Assembly: GCF_002142215.1 (NCBI RefSeq)
Contig: NZ_NAST01000004.1
Coordinates: forward strand, 86,031-150,030
DNA length: 64,000 nt
Direction of reading: 5' to 3'
Source: Gilliamella sp. N-G2
GTDB lineage: Bacteria; Pseudomonadota; Gammaproteobacteria; Enterobacterales; Orbaceae
Position 1 is the stretch's first letter, and the number at the start of each line of letters is the position of its first letter. The notes under the pieces are model-generated. The model did not search any database. It saw nothing but the letters and a program-made list of their open reading frames with translations, and was not told the DNA's origin. Both the position numbers and the translations under genes were made by a program. Of this stretch, positions 53,470 to 63,640 are shown piece by piece.

Positions 53470-54039
53470 TTAATAATCAATATCACCATTTTTAGTTCTA
53501 AAATTAAGCTTATTTTTTAAACTTTGAATAAATTTATAATCTACCTCAAGCGAATAACAGCCTTGTTGCCAATTTAAAAGATAATTAATTTGTTTTTGAT
53601 TTAATTTTATATAAATACTGTTGGTATTTTTCTCTATAGTGCATTTTTTAATCGCTAGCGCCGACGCCCGCCGATCGCGCGTTTTCAACGGCTCACTGCT
53701 GGCTATTGCCTTTTCGTTCGCAAAGCTCTCTTCATGGCAATGTCGCTGAAACCACAAACTATAACTTTCATGATTATAGGCATATGGATAACTTACCCCA
53801 AGTTCAGTTAAATTAGCGTTAGACAGCCTTTTTGCTAGTGTATTGAGTGGAAATGCACAGGTCGTTATCGATTTATTTTTAAGTGTTTTTAATTTTATCA
53901 CCCGTACTTTAAATGGATAACCTAGCAATTCAGTTAATATATACACGCCTTGATTATATGCACGTAAAAACACACCTTCTTTAAATAATAAAACACCTTC
54001 AAATTGTGATTGTTCTTCTAATTTTTGAATAAAATTCAC
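53470..54039 (-). CDS. small protein with MutS domain I-like N-terminus, possible DGR accessory
   Basis: I do not know this 189-residue protein from a named family. Residues about 15-85 match the mismatch-recognition domain I pattern of MutS: LLFKEGVFLRAY (MutS: LLFYRMGDFYELF), then a helix ending LTELLGY, then CAFPLNTLAKRLSNANLTELGVSY (MutS: AGIPYHAVENYLAKL..GESVAI). Stand-alone MutS-like proteins accompany reverse transcriptases in some diversity-generating retroelements. A distinct feature is a G+C-rich stretch coding about residues 106-130. It follows the adhesin-like gene by 54 bases. A decayed copy lies at 55978-56160. Confidence 0.6.
   Translation of the reverse strand: MNFIQKLEEQSQFEGVLLFKEGVFLRAYNQGVYILTELLGYPFKVRVIKLKTLKNKSITTCAFPLNTLAKRLSNANLTELGVSYPYAYNHESYSLWFQRHCHEESFANEKAIASSEPLKTRDRRASALAIKKCTIEKNTNSIYIKLNQKQINYLLNWQQGCYSLEVDYKFIQSLKNKLNFRTKNGDIDY
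53651..53730. other. G+C-rich patch inside the MutS-like gene
   Basis: Bases 53651-53710 contain 39 G or C in 60, against surroundings that are strongly A+T-rich. The frame stays open through it. It encodes NEKAIASSEPLKTRDRRASA, a polar and Arg-rich segment unlike the rest. It may be an inserted small element or acquired by recombination. Confidence 0.6.
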
Positions 54040-54093
54040 TATATTCCTACTTTTTTACAAGAAATTATAAATAGACTTCCTAACAATATTCAG

Positions 54094-55758
<1,665 letters not shown>

Positions 55759-55780
55759 CTATATTTTAACATATTTTTAT

Positions 55781-55869
55781 ATCCTATGTAATATATTTTT
55801 GTGTTATTTAAAAAATAAAACTACAACTTGGCACTTGGAAAGTATAAAGAAGTTCTCACAATTTGACAA
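55781..55869 (-). promoter_or_regulatory. adhesin 1 promoter and ribosome site
   Basis: TTGTCA (55869-55864) and TATACT (55846-55841) on the minus strand are each five of six to consensus with a 17-base spacer. Transcription would begin near 55834. AGGAT at 55785-55781 is the only Shine-Dalgarno-like site and is spaced for the ATG at 55772, not for the one at 55758. Confidence 0.8.
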
Positions 55870-55977
55870 ACGCTACCCAAAGATATTTTGTTAAGATATG
55901 TAAGCTGTAAAGAGTAACATTACATCAAGTCGATTAAATAAAAAGTGGTTAATCAAATGGAAAACATCTTCTTTTTA

Positions 55978-56160
55978 GCTACATTAGTATTAGATAGGCA
56001 TTTTTCTAATATATTCAGTGGAAATGTACAGATCGTTATCCATTTATTTTTAAGTGTCTTTAAATGGATATAACATAACAATTCAATTAAAATATACACA
56101 CTTTAATTATAAGCACGTAAAAAACACTATCGTTAAATAACAATATACTTTTAAGTATTA
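55978..56160 (-). pseudogene. decayed copy of the MutS-like small gene
   Basis: The plus-strand words CAGTGGAAATGTACAG, CATTTATTTTTAAGTGT, TTTAAATGGATA, TATACACAC and TATAAGCACGTAAAAA occur in the same order as in 53817-54000 of the intact gene (e.g. GAGTGGAAATGCACAG). A stretch of about 20 bases is missing and the frame is broken. It covers the N-terminal 60-70 codons only. It stands after adhesin gene 2 just as the intact gene stands after adhesin gene 1. Confidence 0.88.
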
Positions 56161-56275
56161 ATGTTTAACTATTCTGGATTTTTATTAGTTGATTAATTTA
56201 TTACCTAAAGTAGATATAAAATAATTCCTAATACTAAATAACATCTTTTTTAATAGATTTTTACTTATAGATAAT
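56161..56275. other. spacer between adhesin 2 and the MutS-like relic
   Basis: This short A+T-rich stretch completes the 517-base gap between the two adhesin genes (55759-56275), which otherwise holds the adhesin 1 promoter and the relic. Nothing else is visible. Confidence 0.5.
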
Positions 56276-57874
56276 TTATAGCCAATCAATCCAATCAGGA
56301 GTAAAACATAATGTCGGATATCCCCTAGTATCACCTATTTCTGCGGATATATTTCCATCTAAAGGACGGACAATATTATAAACCCAATCTGTAACACTTT
56401 GTTGTTTTACACGTTTTCCTGTCCAATAATATGTATTTGGATTAATATTCAAACCATAATCCACTAAATTACCCCATTCACTAAATAATCCTCCACCAAT
56501 ATGACGCCAATAACGACCTCCATCAGAGAAAGAGTTTTTATTAGGAAAATTTAAACCTGTAATATTGTATACAAAATTATCATAAGTAAAAGTTCCTGAT
56601 GCAGAAGTAAGATCTACTGGATCAGGCAATCGGTATTCATCAGCATTTACATCTTCAGTTCTACCCGGTACTCCATCTAATGCTAAACACCAATTTGTAT
56701 GTTCTCGACTATTATGTGAAATTATATTTTTATCACGCACAACAAACCATTTTTGTAGAACAAACCCATATTTAGCAACAATATCACCTTTGCTATTCAT
56801 TCCAGATAAAGTAAATTTGGCTGGTAATATTGATGGTTTCTTTGCTATAGCTCCATCATTATTAGATGTTGGTATAGGACCAGTTATAGTTACTAATACA
56901 CGATTTATTCCTTCACTTTTCATCGTCGCAGTAATATCACCAACTTTTACTGTAGGCCATGTCAGTACTTCTTTTGCTCCATCGATCAATAGATAAAAAT
57001 AGAGGCTATCACCTGCTAAAGTTGGAAAATTTTGAGCGTAATCTCGACCAAGAGCAGATTGAACTAAAAACCCTTTATTCGTATCCCAAATATTTGTTGG
57101 TCCTGAAAATATACCAGTATTATTAGACATACTTCCTGGCATTGCATAGCATATAGATGGTTGATCATCATGTGGATATATAATATATTTTGCAATTCCG
57201 CTACCATATATTTTTGATGATGGATCCCCATATTTAGTACTCAATTGTGCATTATCTGCTTTTAAAGTTAATGTATAAGGGCCAAAACAATGAGTAGGTA
57301 ATTCGTTCAAATCCCCCAATATTAGATTATTCTTACTGTCTTTCCATTGTCCTATAATATTACCATTCAAAATGAAATCATTATCTCCATCATCATCTGC
57401 AATTAAGCTATTATCAATCATACTAAATGAATAATTATTGTTATCCGGTACTATTATTGATTTTACACTTGAAAATGTATCTCCTGGCTTTGATAAAGAT
57501 ATATTCGTTACGGAGACTAAATTACCATCAGAATTTTTTTTGTACATATTTCCAGCTTCATCGCTTATATAAACAGTATTCCCTACTTTAATACTCAATA
57601 ATTCAGAGATATCTTTTATGCGAGTGTTATTATATTCAATATATGGTAATGACCCTTTAATTGTCAAAGATGTATGAGTAGATAAACTATATGCAAACTG
57701 AGAAAAACTAGTTATAAATAATGAAATAACTATCTTTAATAATAAATTATCAAAAATAAAACTAGATTTTTTAGATCTTTTCAATGATGAGACATCATAA
57801 AAAACTGTCGTTTTCAGATCGTTACTATCTGAAAAAACATTTACAACATGAAATTTATGTCGAATTGAACACAA
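56276..57874 (-). CDS. secreted adhesin-like protein 2, start unresolved
   Basis: This is a paralogue of adhesin 1: a hydrophobic export segment (SFIFDNLLLKIVISLFITSFSQFAYS) precedes LSTHTSLTIKGSLPYI, matching LTAHTLNAIRGNSPEL of adhesin 1, and the C-terminus has EYRLPDPVDL, YWRHIGGGLFSEWGN, YYWTGK and a final Cys region. There is no ATG in frame before the export segment. TTG at 57874 (532 residues) or TTG at 57784 (MKRSKKSSFIFDN, a fine signal peptide) could serve, but neither has a ribosome site. The frame stays open 57 codons further upstream to 58045, into a heptamer repeat. An upstream ATG at 58068 is one base out of frame, suggesting an OFF state. Confidence 0.6.
   Translation of the reverse strand: MCSIRHKFHVVNVFSDSNDLKTTVFYDVSSLKRSKKSSFIFDNLLLKIVISLFITSFSQFAYSLSTHTSLTIKGSLPYIEYNNTRIKDISELLSIKVGNTVYISDEAGNMYKKNSDGNLVSVTNISLSKPGDTFSSVKSIIVPDNNNYSFSMIDNSLIADDDGDNDFILNGNIIGQWKDSKNNLILGDLNELPTHCFGPYTLTLKADNAQLSTKYGDPSSKIYGSGIAKYIIYPHDDQPSICYAMPGSMSNNTGIFSGPTNIWDTNKGFLVQSALGRDYAQNFPTLAGDSLYFYLLIDGAKEVLTWPTVKVGDITATMKSEGINRVLVTITGPIPTSNNDGAIAKKPSILPAKFTLSGMNSKGDIVAKYGFVLQKWFVVRDKNIISHNSREHTNWCLALDGVPGRTEDVNADEYRLPDPVDLTSASGTFTYDNFVYNITGLNFPNKNSFSDGGRYWRHIGGGLFSEWGNLVDYGLNINPNTYYWTGKRVKQQSVTDWVYNIVRPLDGNISAEIGDTRGYPTLCFTPDWIDWL
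57811..57835 (-). other. hairpin inside the adhesin 2 leader
   Basis: TTTTCAGAT (57811-57819) pairs perfectly with ATCTGAAAA (57827-57835) across a seven-base loop. On the coding strand a run of six T follows after a few bases, so it might act as a weak terminator or slow ribosomes, depending on where translation starts. Confidence 0.4.
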
Positions 57875-58017
57875 CTTTGATTTATTTGTTTTTGGGATAA
57901 CTTTACATTGATTAACGTTTGATGTTCGTTTTGATATTTTTTGAAAAAATAAACGATAAAGAGATACGAAACTTTGGTTGCTAAAATAAGCAGAACTTAA
58001 ACTATAGGTTGGGCAGG

Positions 58018-58038
58018 TTTGGTGTTTGGTGTTTGGTG
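58018..58038. repeat. heptanucleotide tract TTTGGTG x3
   Basis: Three perfect tandem TTTGGTG copies, with a partial fourth (TTT), lie at the 5' end of adhesin gene 2. Seven-base steps shift the reading frame by one and also alter the spacing behind the promoter. Confidence 0.93.
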
Positions 58039-58044
58039 TTTTAA

Positions 58045-58081
58045 ATTATATCGCATTCCCAAAGTCATGTCAAGTAACCTT
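58045..58081 (-). promoter_or_regulatory. adhesin 2: perfect sigma-70 promoter overlapping an ATG with ribosome site
   Basis: TTGACA (58073-58068) and TATAAT (58050-58045) on the minus strand match consensus at all twelve positions with a 17-base spacer, so transcription would begin in or next to the heptamers. The same DNA reads as AAGG (58081-58078), nine bases, then ATG at 58068, in a frame that runs through the heptamers. Both readings cannot be used by the same transcript. Confidence 0.7.
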
Positions 58082-58291
58082 ATGTTTTATTTGTTATTTT
58101 TTCTATTTTATCGAATGAATAACAATCAATTGTTATAACTAATTTATACTGAAATTATAGTGACTGTAAATAAACAGAGCAACTGCTTTTTAATTTTAAA
58201 TTGTTAGCTTTTGTAAACGCCGTTGTTGAGTTAAACTGAAAAAGAATAGTTTTAACGCTTCAAAAACCCCGTTACTTAACTCTTTTAACCT

Positions 58292-58987
58292 CTAACTTTT
58301 AATCCTTAATAACTTCGCTATTTTCAGGTTTTCTGCAAGTTGTTTCGGTACTTCGTTGAAGATAATTTTACCTTTTTCGATAACCAAGCAGCGTGAGAAG
58401 TGGTAAAGAGAATCATCTAAGTAATGAGATACCATCATTAGCGTGAGATTAAATTCGGAACAGATTTGGTTTACTAATGCTAACATTTCAAAACGTAGAG
58501 CTTGATCTAGGGATGAAAATGGCTCATCTAATAGCAATATTGGGCGATGTTGTATAAGGCAGCGAGCTAATGCTACTCGTTGGCGTTGTCCGCCTGATAG
58601 TTGTTCGGGATAACGTTGGTTAAACCCATCTAATCCAACACGAGCAAGTATGTCGCCGACGGTGTTTTTTTCGGTTTGACTAAGTTTTAATGCAGGTTTG
58701 ATACCTAAGGCAATATTTTGTTCAACCGTAAGATGGCTAAATAAGTTGTTATGTTGAAATAGCATTGATACAGGACGATTACCTGGTAAAGTTGTGGTGA
58801 CGTTTTGATGATTTAGGATAATTTGCCCTGAATGAGGAAAAATAAATCCTGCAATTAAGCTCAGTAAAGTGCTTTTACCTGCGCCACTCGGACCAACAAT
58901 GACAACTCGCTCTTTAGCAGTAAGATTTAGCGCAAATTGCATATTGAAGTTGTCGTATTGATATTCAATTTTTTGAAGTTCGATCAT
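58292..58987 (-). CDS. thiQ: thiamine ABC transporter ATP-binding protein
   Basis: The 231-residue ATPase has Walker A GPSGAGKS at 32-40, signature LSGGQRQR at 130-137 and Walker B ILLLDEP at about 150-156. Length and the linked permease and binding protein identify ThiQ. Its first 23 bases overlap the end of thiP, so translation is coupled. Confidence 0.93.
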   Translation of the reverse strand: MIELQKIEYQYDNFNMQFALNLTAKERVVIVGPSGAGKSTLLSLIAGFIFPHSGQIILNHQNVTTTLPGNRPVSMLFQHNNLFSHLTVEQNIALGIKPALKLSQTEKNTVGDILARVGLDGFNQRYPEQLSGGQRQRVALARCLIQHRPILLLDEPFSSLDQALRFEMLALVNQICSEFNLTLMMVSHYLDDSLYHFSRCLVIEKGKIIFNEVPKQLAENLKIAKLLRIKS

Positions 58988-60545
58988 AATCCATCACAAC
59001 CAATAAACTAAACGATAAAAGTAACAAAATTGCCGCTGTTACTATACTTTCTTGATAATGATAATGCGATATCTGTTGGTATAAATAATAAGGTAAGGTG
59101 ATAACTGATTGCCCACCAAATAATGCTATTACCCCAAAATCCCCCATTGATAATACAGTAGCAAAAGCAAAACTCATTAATATTATTCTACTTAACCCTC
59201 TAAAATCAATTAAATAAAAGTGAGTTAAACCATTAATATTCAGTAATTGGGTAAGTCGCCAATATCGAGCTGTAATATCATACATTGGAACGGCAAGATT
59301 TTTTATAATAAATGGTAACGCCATCAGTCCATTACAAACCATCATCAATAAGCAGATAAAAACGGCATTATTACTATAGTCAAATAGTAATAAAAATAAT
59401 CCTGATGCCAATACCATACTTGGTATGGCTAGTATCAGTGATGCAATTAATAATAATCCATTACTCAATCGTGGTTGTCTATTTATCAGTAGTCGACTAT
59501 TGGTCCAAAGTAGTAGTAATCCCAGTATCATGGCAAAAATTGATGAACCAAAAGCAATAATGATTGAAAAAAGTAAAGCTTGCTGTAATGAGAAGGTCAA
59601 CATTGAAAATTGAAAGAAATAGATACCTTGAAACATGATGGTCAGCATCGGTAAAAGTATAAATAATTCACCGATCAAAACTAGCACTGAACTAACAATT
59701 TTTAATCCTTTGGGTAAAGGTAAACGATAGTCTGTTTGAGTAAATTTTACTGTTAATTTTTTATCGATTCTGTTTATCTTTTGCATTAATCCAATGAAGG
59801 CAATACAACAAACTAATTGTAAACATGCAAGTAATGCTGCTTGCAGTAGATCAAAGTCGCGCACAGCTTGATAAATTGCAACTTCAAGCGTAGTATATTT
59901 GGGACCACCACCGAGAGCAAGCACAATGGCAAAACTCGAAAAGCACAGCATAAAAATGAGTGACGCCATAGGTAAGATTTGTCTACGAAGTAATGGCCAC
60001 TCAAGTAATTTAAAATAGGTGAATGTTGAAAAGTTAAGTTGCGCAGCTAACTGTTTTTGTTCAATAGGAACACTGTTTAGTGTTTTGTAAAATAGCGAGC
60101 AAGCATAAGGAAAATTTAAAAATATATGCGCCAATAAAATACCTTGCAATCCATATATGTGAAATGGAAATGGAATATGTAGTAATTGGCAAACATAAGC
60201 GAGTAAACCTTGTTGACCATATACTGATAAAAGTCCAGTTACAACCACTAAAGCTGGCAAAATAAAGGTAATTGGCATTATTTTTATCAATAATAATTTA
60301 CCTTTAAAATCAATTAAGGAAAGTGCTTTAGCCATTAGGATAGCTGATGATAGCGAGAATATTGTCGATAATATCGCTTGATAAAAGGTGACCCAAACTA
60401 TATGCAGTACATAGTTATCAATATAGATCTCTGTATTTCCTGATTGTAAAGCAAATCGCCAAATAGCGATAAGTGCCGAACTTAATACAATGAGAATTAA
60501 ACTAGCAGCACTAATTCCTGGTAACAACGACTTGAGATTTAACAT
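58965..60545 (-). CDS. thiP: thiamine ABC transporter permease
   Basis: I start at the ATG at 60545 (526 residues; E. coli ThiP 536); a TTG two codons earlier is possible. It is a fused double permease with about twelve membrane segments and two EAA loops, one near residue 175 (EQKQLAAQLNFSTFTYFKLLEWPLLRRQ) and one near 430. It forms the channel for thiamine and its phosphates with ThiB and ThiQ. It follows thiB by 13 bases. Confidence 0.92.
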   Translation of the reverse strand: MLNLKSLLPGISAASLILIVLSSALIAIWRFALQSGNTEIYIDNYVLHIVWVTFYQAILSTIFSLSSAILMAKALSLIDFKGKLLLIKIMPITFILPALVVVTGLLSVYGQQGLLAYVCQLLHIPFPFHIYGLQGILLAHIFLNFPYACSLFYKTLNSVPIEQKQLAAQLNFSTFTYFKLLEWPLLRRQILPMASLIFMLCFSSFAIVLALGGGPKYTTLEVAIYQAVRDFDLLQAALLACLQLVCCIAFIGLMQKINRIDKKLTVKFTQTDYRLPLPKGLKIVSSVLVLIGELFILLPMLTIMFQGIYFFQFSMLTFSLQQALLFSIIIAFGSSIFAMILGLLLLWTNSRLLINRQPRLSNGLLLIASLILAIPSMVLASGLFLLLFDYSNNAVFICLLMMVCNGLMALPFIIKNLAVPMYDITARYWRLTQLLNINGLTHFYLIDFRGLSRIILMSFAFATVLSMGDFGVIALFGGQSVITLPYYLYQQISHYHYQESIVTAAILLLLSFSLLVVMDYDRTSKN

Positions 60546-60558
60546 TAGCAATATCGGT

Positions 60559-61557
60559 CTATTTGCTGATCGACGTTTGCCATTCTCGAATCCATGCTTT
60601 TTGATGTTTTTCGATCTCTTCTGGTTTAAATTCTAGCGATTTATTTACCGAATTAATTTGTGCAAATGCATTAGGTAGATCGGTTTTAATAATTGGATAC
60701 ATTACATTTTTTTCAGCAAATTGGCGTTGCACTTCTGGCGTAAGTAAATAGCGTAAAAATTGGCGAGCTAAATCAATTTCTTGACTATATTTTATGATGC
60801 CAGCCACTTCTACTTGACGATAATGTCCTTCATCAAAAATAGCTGCTTGATAATGGTGATCATTTTCGTTCATGATATGCGCCACCGGTGATGTATTATA
60901 GCTGAGAACAAAATCGGCCTCGCCTTTTAAGAACATGCCATAAGCTTCACTCCAACCTTTAGTAACAGTTACAGTGTTTTTAGCTACTTGTTGCCATGCA
61001 TCTACTGCATTGTCACTATACACTTTTTTCATCCAAAAGAGTAAACCGAGTCCTGGCGTACTGGTTCTTGGATCTTGATAGATGATCTTCCAACCAGCTT
61101 TATTGTTAACCAGTTCATGTAAGGAGTGTGGTGGATTTTTGACTTTGTCTATATTGTAGATAAAAGCAAAATATCCAAAATCATAAGGCATAAAGCTATC
61201 GTCCCACCAGTCAGTATTGAGGTTGTCTGGTTTAGGAATTTGATGAGGAATAAGTATATTTGCTTGTTTTGCTTGTTCTAATAAATTGTTATCTAGCCCT
61301 AAAATAACATCGGCATTAGTTTTGTCTCCTTCAAGACGAATACGATTCAAAACCGATACACCATCACCTAAAGTGACAACTTCAAGTTGGCAATTACACT
61401 GCGCTTCAAACCCTTTTTTTATAGCCTCGCCCGGCCCCCATTGAGACATAAATGAGTTGTAGGTATATAGCGTTAAGGTTGGAAGTTCGGCGTAAGCTAT
61501 TTGACTAAATAGAGAAATAGAAAAAATAATAGGTAGTAAAAAGTTTTTACGAAACAT
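60559..61557 (-). CDS. thiB: thiamine-binding periplasmic protein
   Basis: From the ATG at 61557, preceded by GGAGG, the protein has 332 residues with a signal peptide (MFRKNFLLPIIFSISLFSQIAYA). A longer frame to 61614 would start inside the riboswitch. The mature part has LYTYNSFMSQWGPG, DVILGLDNNLL, FDYGYFAFIYN-like segment and SEAYGMFLKGEADFVLSYNTSP, all characteristic of ThiB (TbpA). It is the first gene behind the TPP riboswitch. Confidence 0.93.
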   Translation of the reverse strand: MFRKNFLLPIIFSISLFSQIAYAELPTLTLYTYNSFMSQWGPGEAIKKGFEAQCNCQLEVVTLGDGVSVLNRIRLEGDKTNADVILGLDNNLLEQAKQANILIPHQIPKPDNLNTDWWDDSFMPYDFGYFAFIYNIDKVKNPPHSLHELVNNKAGWKIIYQDPRTSTPGLGLLFWMKKVYSDNAVDAWQQVAKNTVTVTKGWSEAYGMFLKGEADFVLSYNTSPVAHIMNENDHHYQAAIFDEGHYRQVEVAGIIKYSQEIDLARQFLRYLLTPEVQRQFAEKNVMYPIIKTDLPNAFAQINSVNKSLEFKPEEIEKHQKAWIREWQTSISK

Positions 61558-61610
61558 TTTGCCTCCAAAGTAATGTGTAAAAGACAAAAGGTTTGAGTAG
61601 GTATAATAAC

Positions 61611-61703
61611 TCAAATCCCTCCGCTGGCATTATCCAGTTCAGGTTCGACGAGTTATGTCAGTTTTTCTGACACTCTCAGCCCATTAGGGCACCCCGTTGA
61701 GAA
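61611..61703 (-). promoter_or_regulatory. TPP (THI-box) riboswitch upstream of thiB
   Basis: On the minus strand GGGGTGCCC, CTGAGAGTGTCAG, then GAACCTGAACTGGATAATGC and CAGCGGAGGGA follow in order; this is the THI-box core with the conserved CUGAGA and ACCUGAACUGGAUAAUGCC segments. TPP binding is expected to shut off thiBPQ. Confidence 0.96.
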
Positions 61704-61711
61704 CGATGAGT

Positions 61712-61740
61712 AGTTTAGTGGTAACAAATAGAATTGTAAA
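61712..61740 (-). promoter_or_regulatory. thiBPQ promoter
   Basis: TTTACA (61740-61735) and TAAACT (61717-61712) on the minus strand are 17 bases apart, five and four of six to consensus. The predicted start near 61705 falls right at the 5' end of the riboswitch. Confidence 0.65.
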
Positions 61741-61867
61741 CAGGCGATGTGTTGATAAATACAAATTTATACAAATTAAACCAAGGTAAGATTATAGGCA
61801 ATCAGTGACAATTGTTGTGTTTGTCGGTATTATATGCCTCATTTTATGATTATTGATTAGGTACAAT

Positions 61868-63601
61868 GTGAACATTCAACAACTATTAACGCAACGAGTT
61901 TCGCAAGCAATGATTATGGCTGGTGCAGATAAAAACTGTGATGCTTTAATCAAGCAATCAGCCAAAGTTCAATTTGGTGACTATCAAGCAAATGGTATCA
62001 TGGCTACCGCTAAAAAATTAGGTATGCCACCACGTGCATTGGCAGAAAAAGTATTACAACATCTGGATATTGAAGATATTGCCGATAAAGTAGAAATTGC
62101 TGGACCGGGTTTTATCAATATCTTTTTAAAAAATAGTTGGATTGCCGAGCAGAACGAAGTAGCGTTAAGTAGCGATAAATTGAATATCACCTTACCGGCT
62201 AAACCACAAACTATTGTAGTTGATTACTCAGCACCAAACGTAGCAAAAGAGATGCATGTTGGTCATTTACGTTCAACTATTATTGGTGATGCTAGTGTTA
62301 GAGTCTTAAATTTTCTTGGCCACAATGTGATTCGAGCTAATCACGTTGGTGATTGGGGAACCCAATTTGGTATGTTAATCGCTTACCTTGAAAAAATGCA
62401 AAACGAACAGGCCAACGATATGGATCTATCGGATCTAGAATCTTTTTATCGTGCAGCAAAAAAACATTATGACGAAGATGAGGTCTTTGCTGAAAAAGCC
62501 CGTAATTATGTCGTTAAGCTTCAAGGTGGTGATGAATATTGCCGTGACATGTGGCGAAAACTGGTTGATATTACCATGACGCAAAATATTGCCACATATA
62601 AACGACTCAATGTTACACTTTCACTAGAAGATACCATGGGTGAAAGTATCTATAACAGCATGCTACCGGGCATTGTTGCTGATCTCAAACAGAAAAAATT
62701 AGCCGTTGAAAGTGAAGGCGCTATCGTTGTGTTCTTAGATGAGTATAAAAATAAAGAAGGCGAACCAATGGGTGTTATCATCCAAAAACGAGATGGTGGT
62801 TATCTTTATGCAACAACCGATATTGCCTGTGCAAAATATCGTTATGAAACCTTGCACGCAGATCGTATTTTATATTATACCGATTCACGCCAACACCAGC
62901 ATTTAGAACAAGTTTGGGCGATTGTGCATAAAGCAAAATATGTCCCAGAATCTTTAAAACTTGAACATCATATGTTTGGTATGATGTTAGGTAAAGATGG
63001 TAAACCATTTAAAACGCGTTCAGGTGATACCGTTAAGCTAAATGATCTACTCGATGAAGCAACAGAGCGAGCAGCAATATTAATTAAAAGCAAAAATCCT
63101 GATCTTTCTGATGCTGAGCTTGCTCAAGTGGTTGATGCAGTTGCCATTGGTGCGGTTAAATATGCTGATCTATCCAAAAATAGAACAACTGATTATGTAT
63201 TTGATTGGGATAATATGCTGTCATTTGAAGGCAATACAGCACCGTATTTACAGTATGCCTATACCCGTGTACTTTCAGTATTTAAAAAATCAAATATCAA
63301 TGAAGACAATCTAGATGGTCATATCGATTTAGGTACTGAAAAGGAACGAGCGTTAGCAATTCGTTTGAATCAATTTGATGAAACAATCACAACTGTTGCA
63401 GCAGAAGGTACTCCACATGTTCTTTGTGCGTATCTGTATGATATCGCTACCCTATTTTCAAGTTTTTATGAACACTGCCCTATTTTGGCTGCGGAAAATG
63501 AAAGTTTAAAAGTTAGCAGATTGAAACTTGCTTCTTTAACAGCGAAAACCCTTAAAACAGGTTTGGATATGCTTGGTATTAAAACCGTTGATAGGATGTA
63601 A
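61868..63601 (+). CDS. argS: arginyl-tRNA synthetase
   Basis: I place the start at the GTG at 61868, giving 577 residues (as in E. coli) beginning [15 protein letters not shown], with AGG six bases before; a TTG at 61853 would add five residues. Class I signature HVGH is at 130-133 within [18 protein letters not shown], followed by [14 protein letters not shown]. The C-terminal anticodon domain ends [17 protein letters not shown]. It charges tRNA-Arg. It is divergent from the thi operon. Confidence 0.97.
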   Translation: MNIQQLLTQRVSQAMIMAGADKNCDALIKQSAKVQFGDYQANGIMATAKKLGMPPRALAEKVLQHLDIEDIADKVEIAGPGFINIFLKNSWIAEQNEVALSSDKLNITLPAKPQTIVVDYSAPNVAKEMHVGHLRSTIIGDASVRVLNFLGHNVIRANHVGDWGTQFGMLIAYLEKMQNEQANDMDLSDLESFYRAAKKHYDEDEVFAEKARNYVVKLQGGDEYCRDMWRKLVDITMTQNIATYKRLNVTLSLEDTMGESIYNSMLPGIVADLKQKKLAVESEGAIVVFLDEYKNKEGEPMGVIIQKRDGGYLYATTDIACAKYRYETLHADRILYYTDSRQHQHLEQVWAIVHKAKYVPESLKLEHHMFGMMLGKDGKPFKTRSGDTVKLNDLLDEATERAAILIKSKNPDLSDAELAQVVDAVAIGAVKYADLSKNRTTDYVFDWDNMLSFEGNTAPYLQYAYTRVLSVFKKSNINEDNLDGHIDLGTEKERALAIRLNQFDETITTVAAEGTPHVLCAYLYDIATLFSSFYEHCPILAAENESLKVSRLKLASLTAKTLKTGLDMLGIKTVDRM

Positions 63602-63609
63602 TATGATTT

Positions 63610-63640
63610 ACCGCCGATACTATTATTGAGTATCGGTGGT
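63610..63640 (+). terminator. argS terminator
   Basis: ACCGCCGATACT at 63610-63621 pairs with AGTATCGGTGGT at 63629-63640 with one G.T pair, over a seven-base loop, and ATATCTTTAT follows. Confidence 0.75.

Larger units (their letters stand above)
57875..58291. other. gap between adhesin 2 and thiQ
   Basis: Part of this gap (57875-58081) is the 5' region of adhesin 2 with its promoter and heptamers. The remainder to 58291 is non-coding, with an AACGC-rich stretch near 58215-58265 that I cannot assign and no clear terminator for thiQ. Confidence 0.5.
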
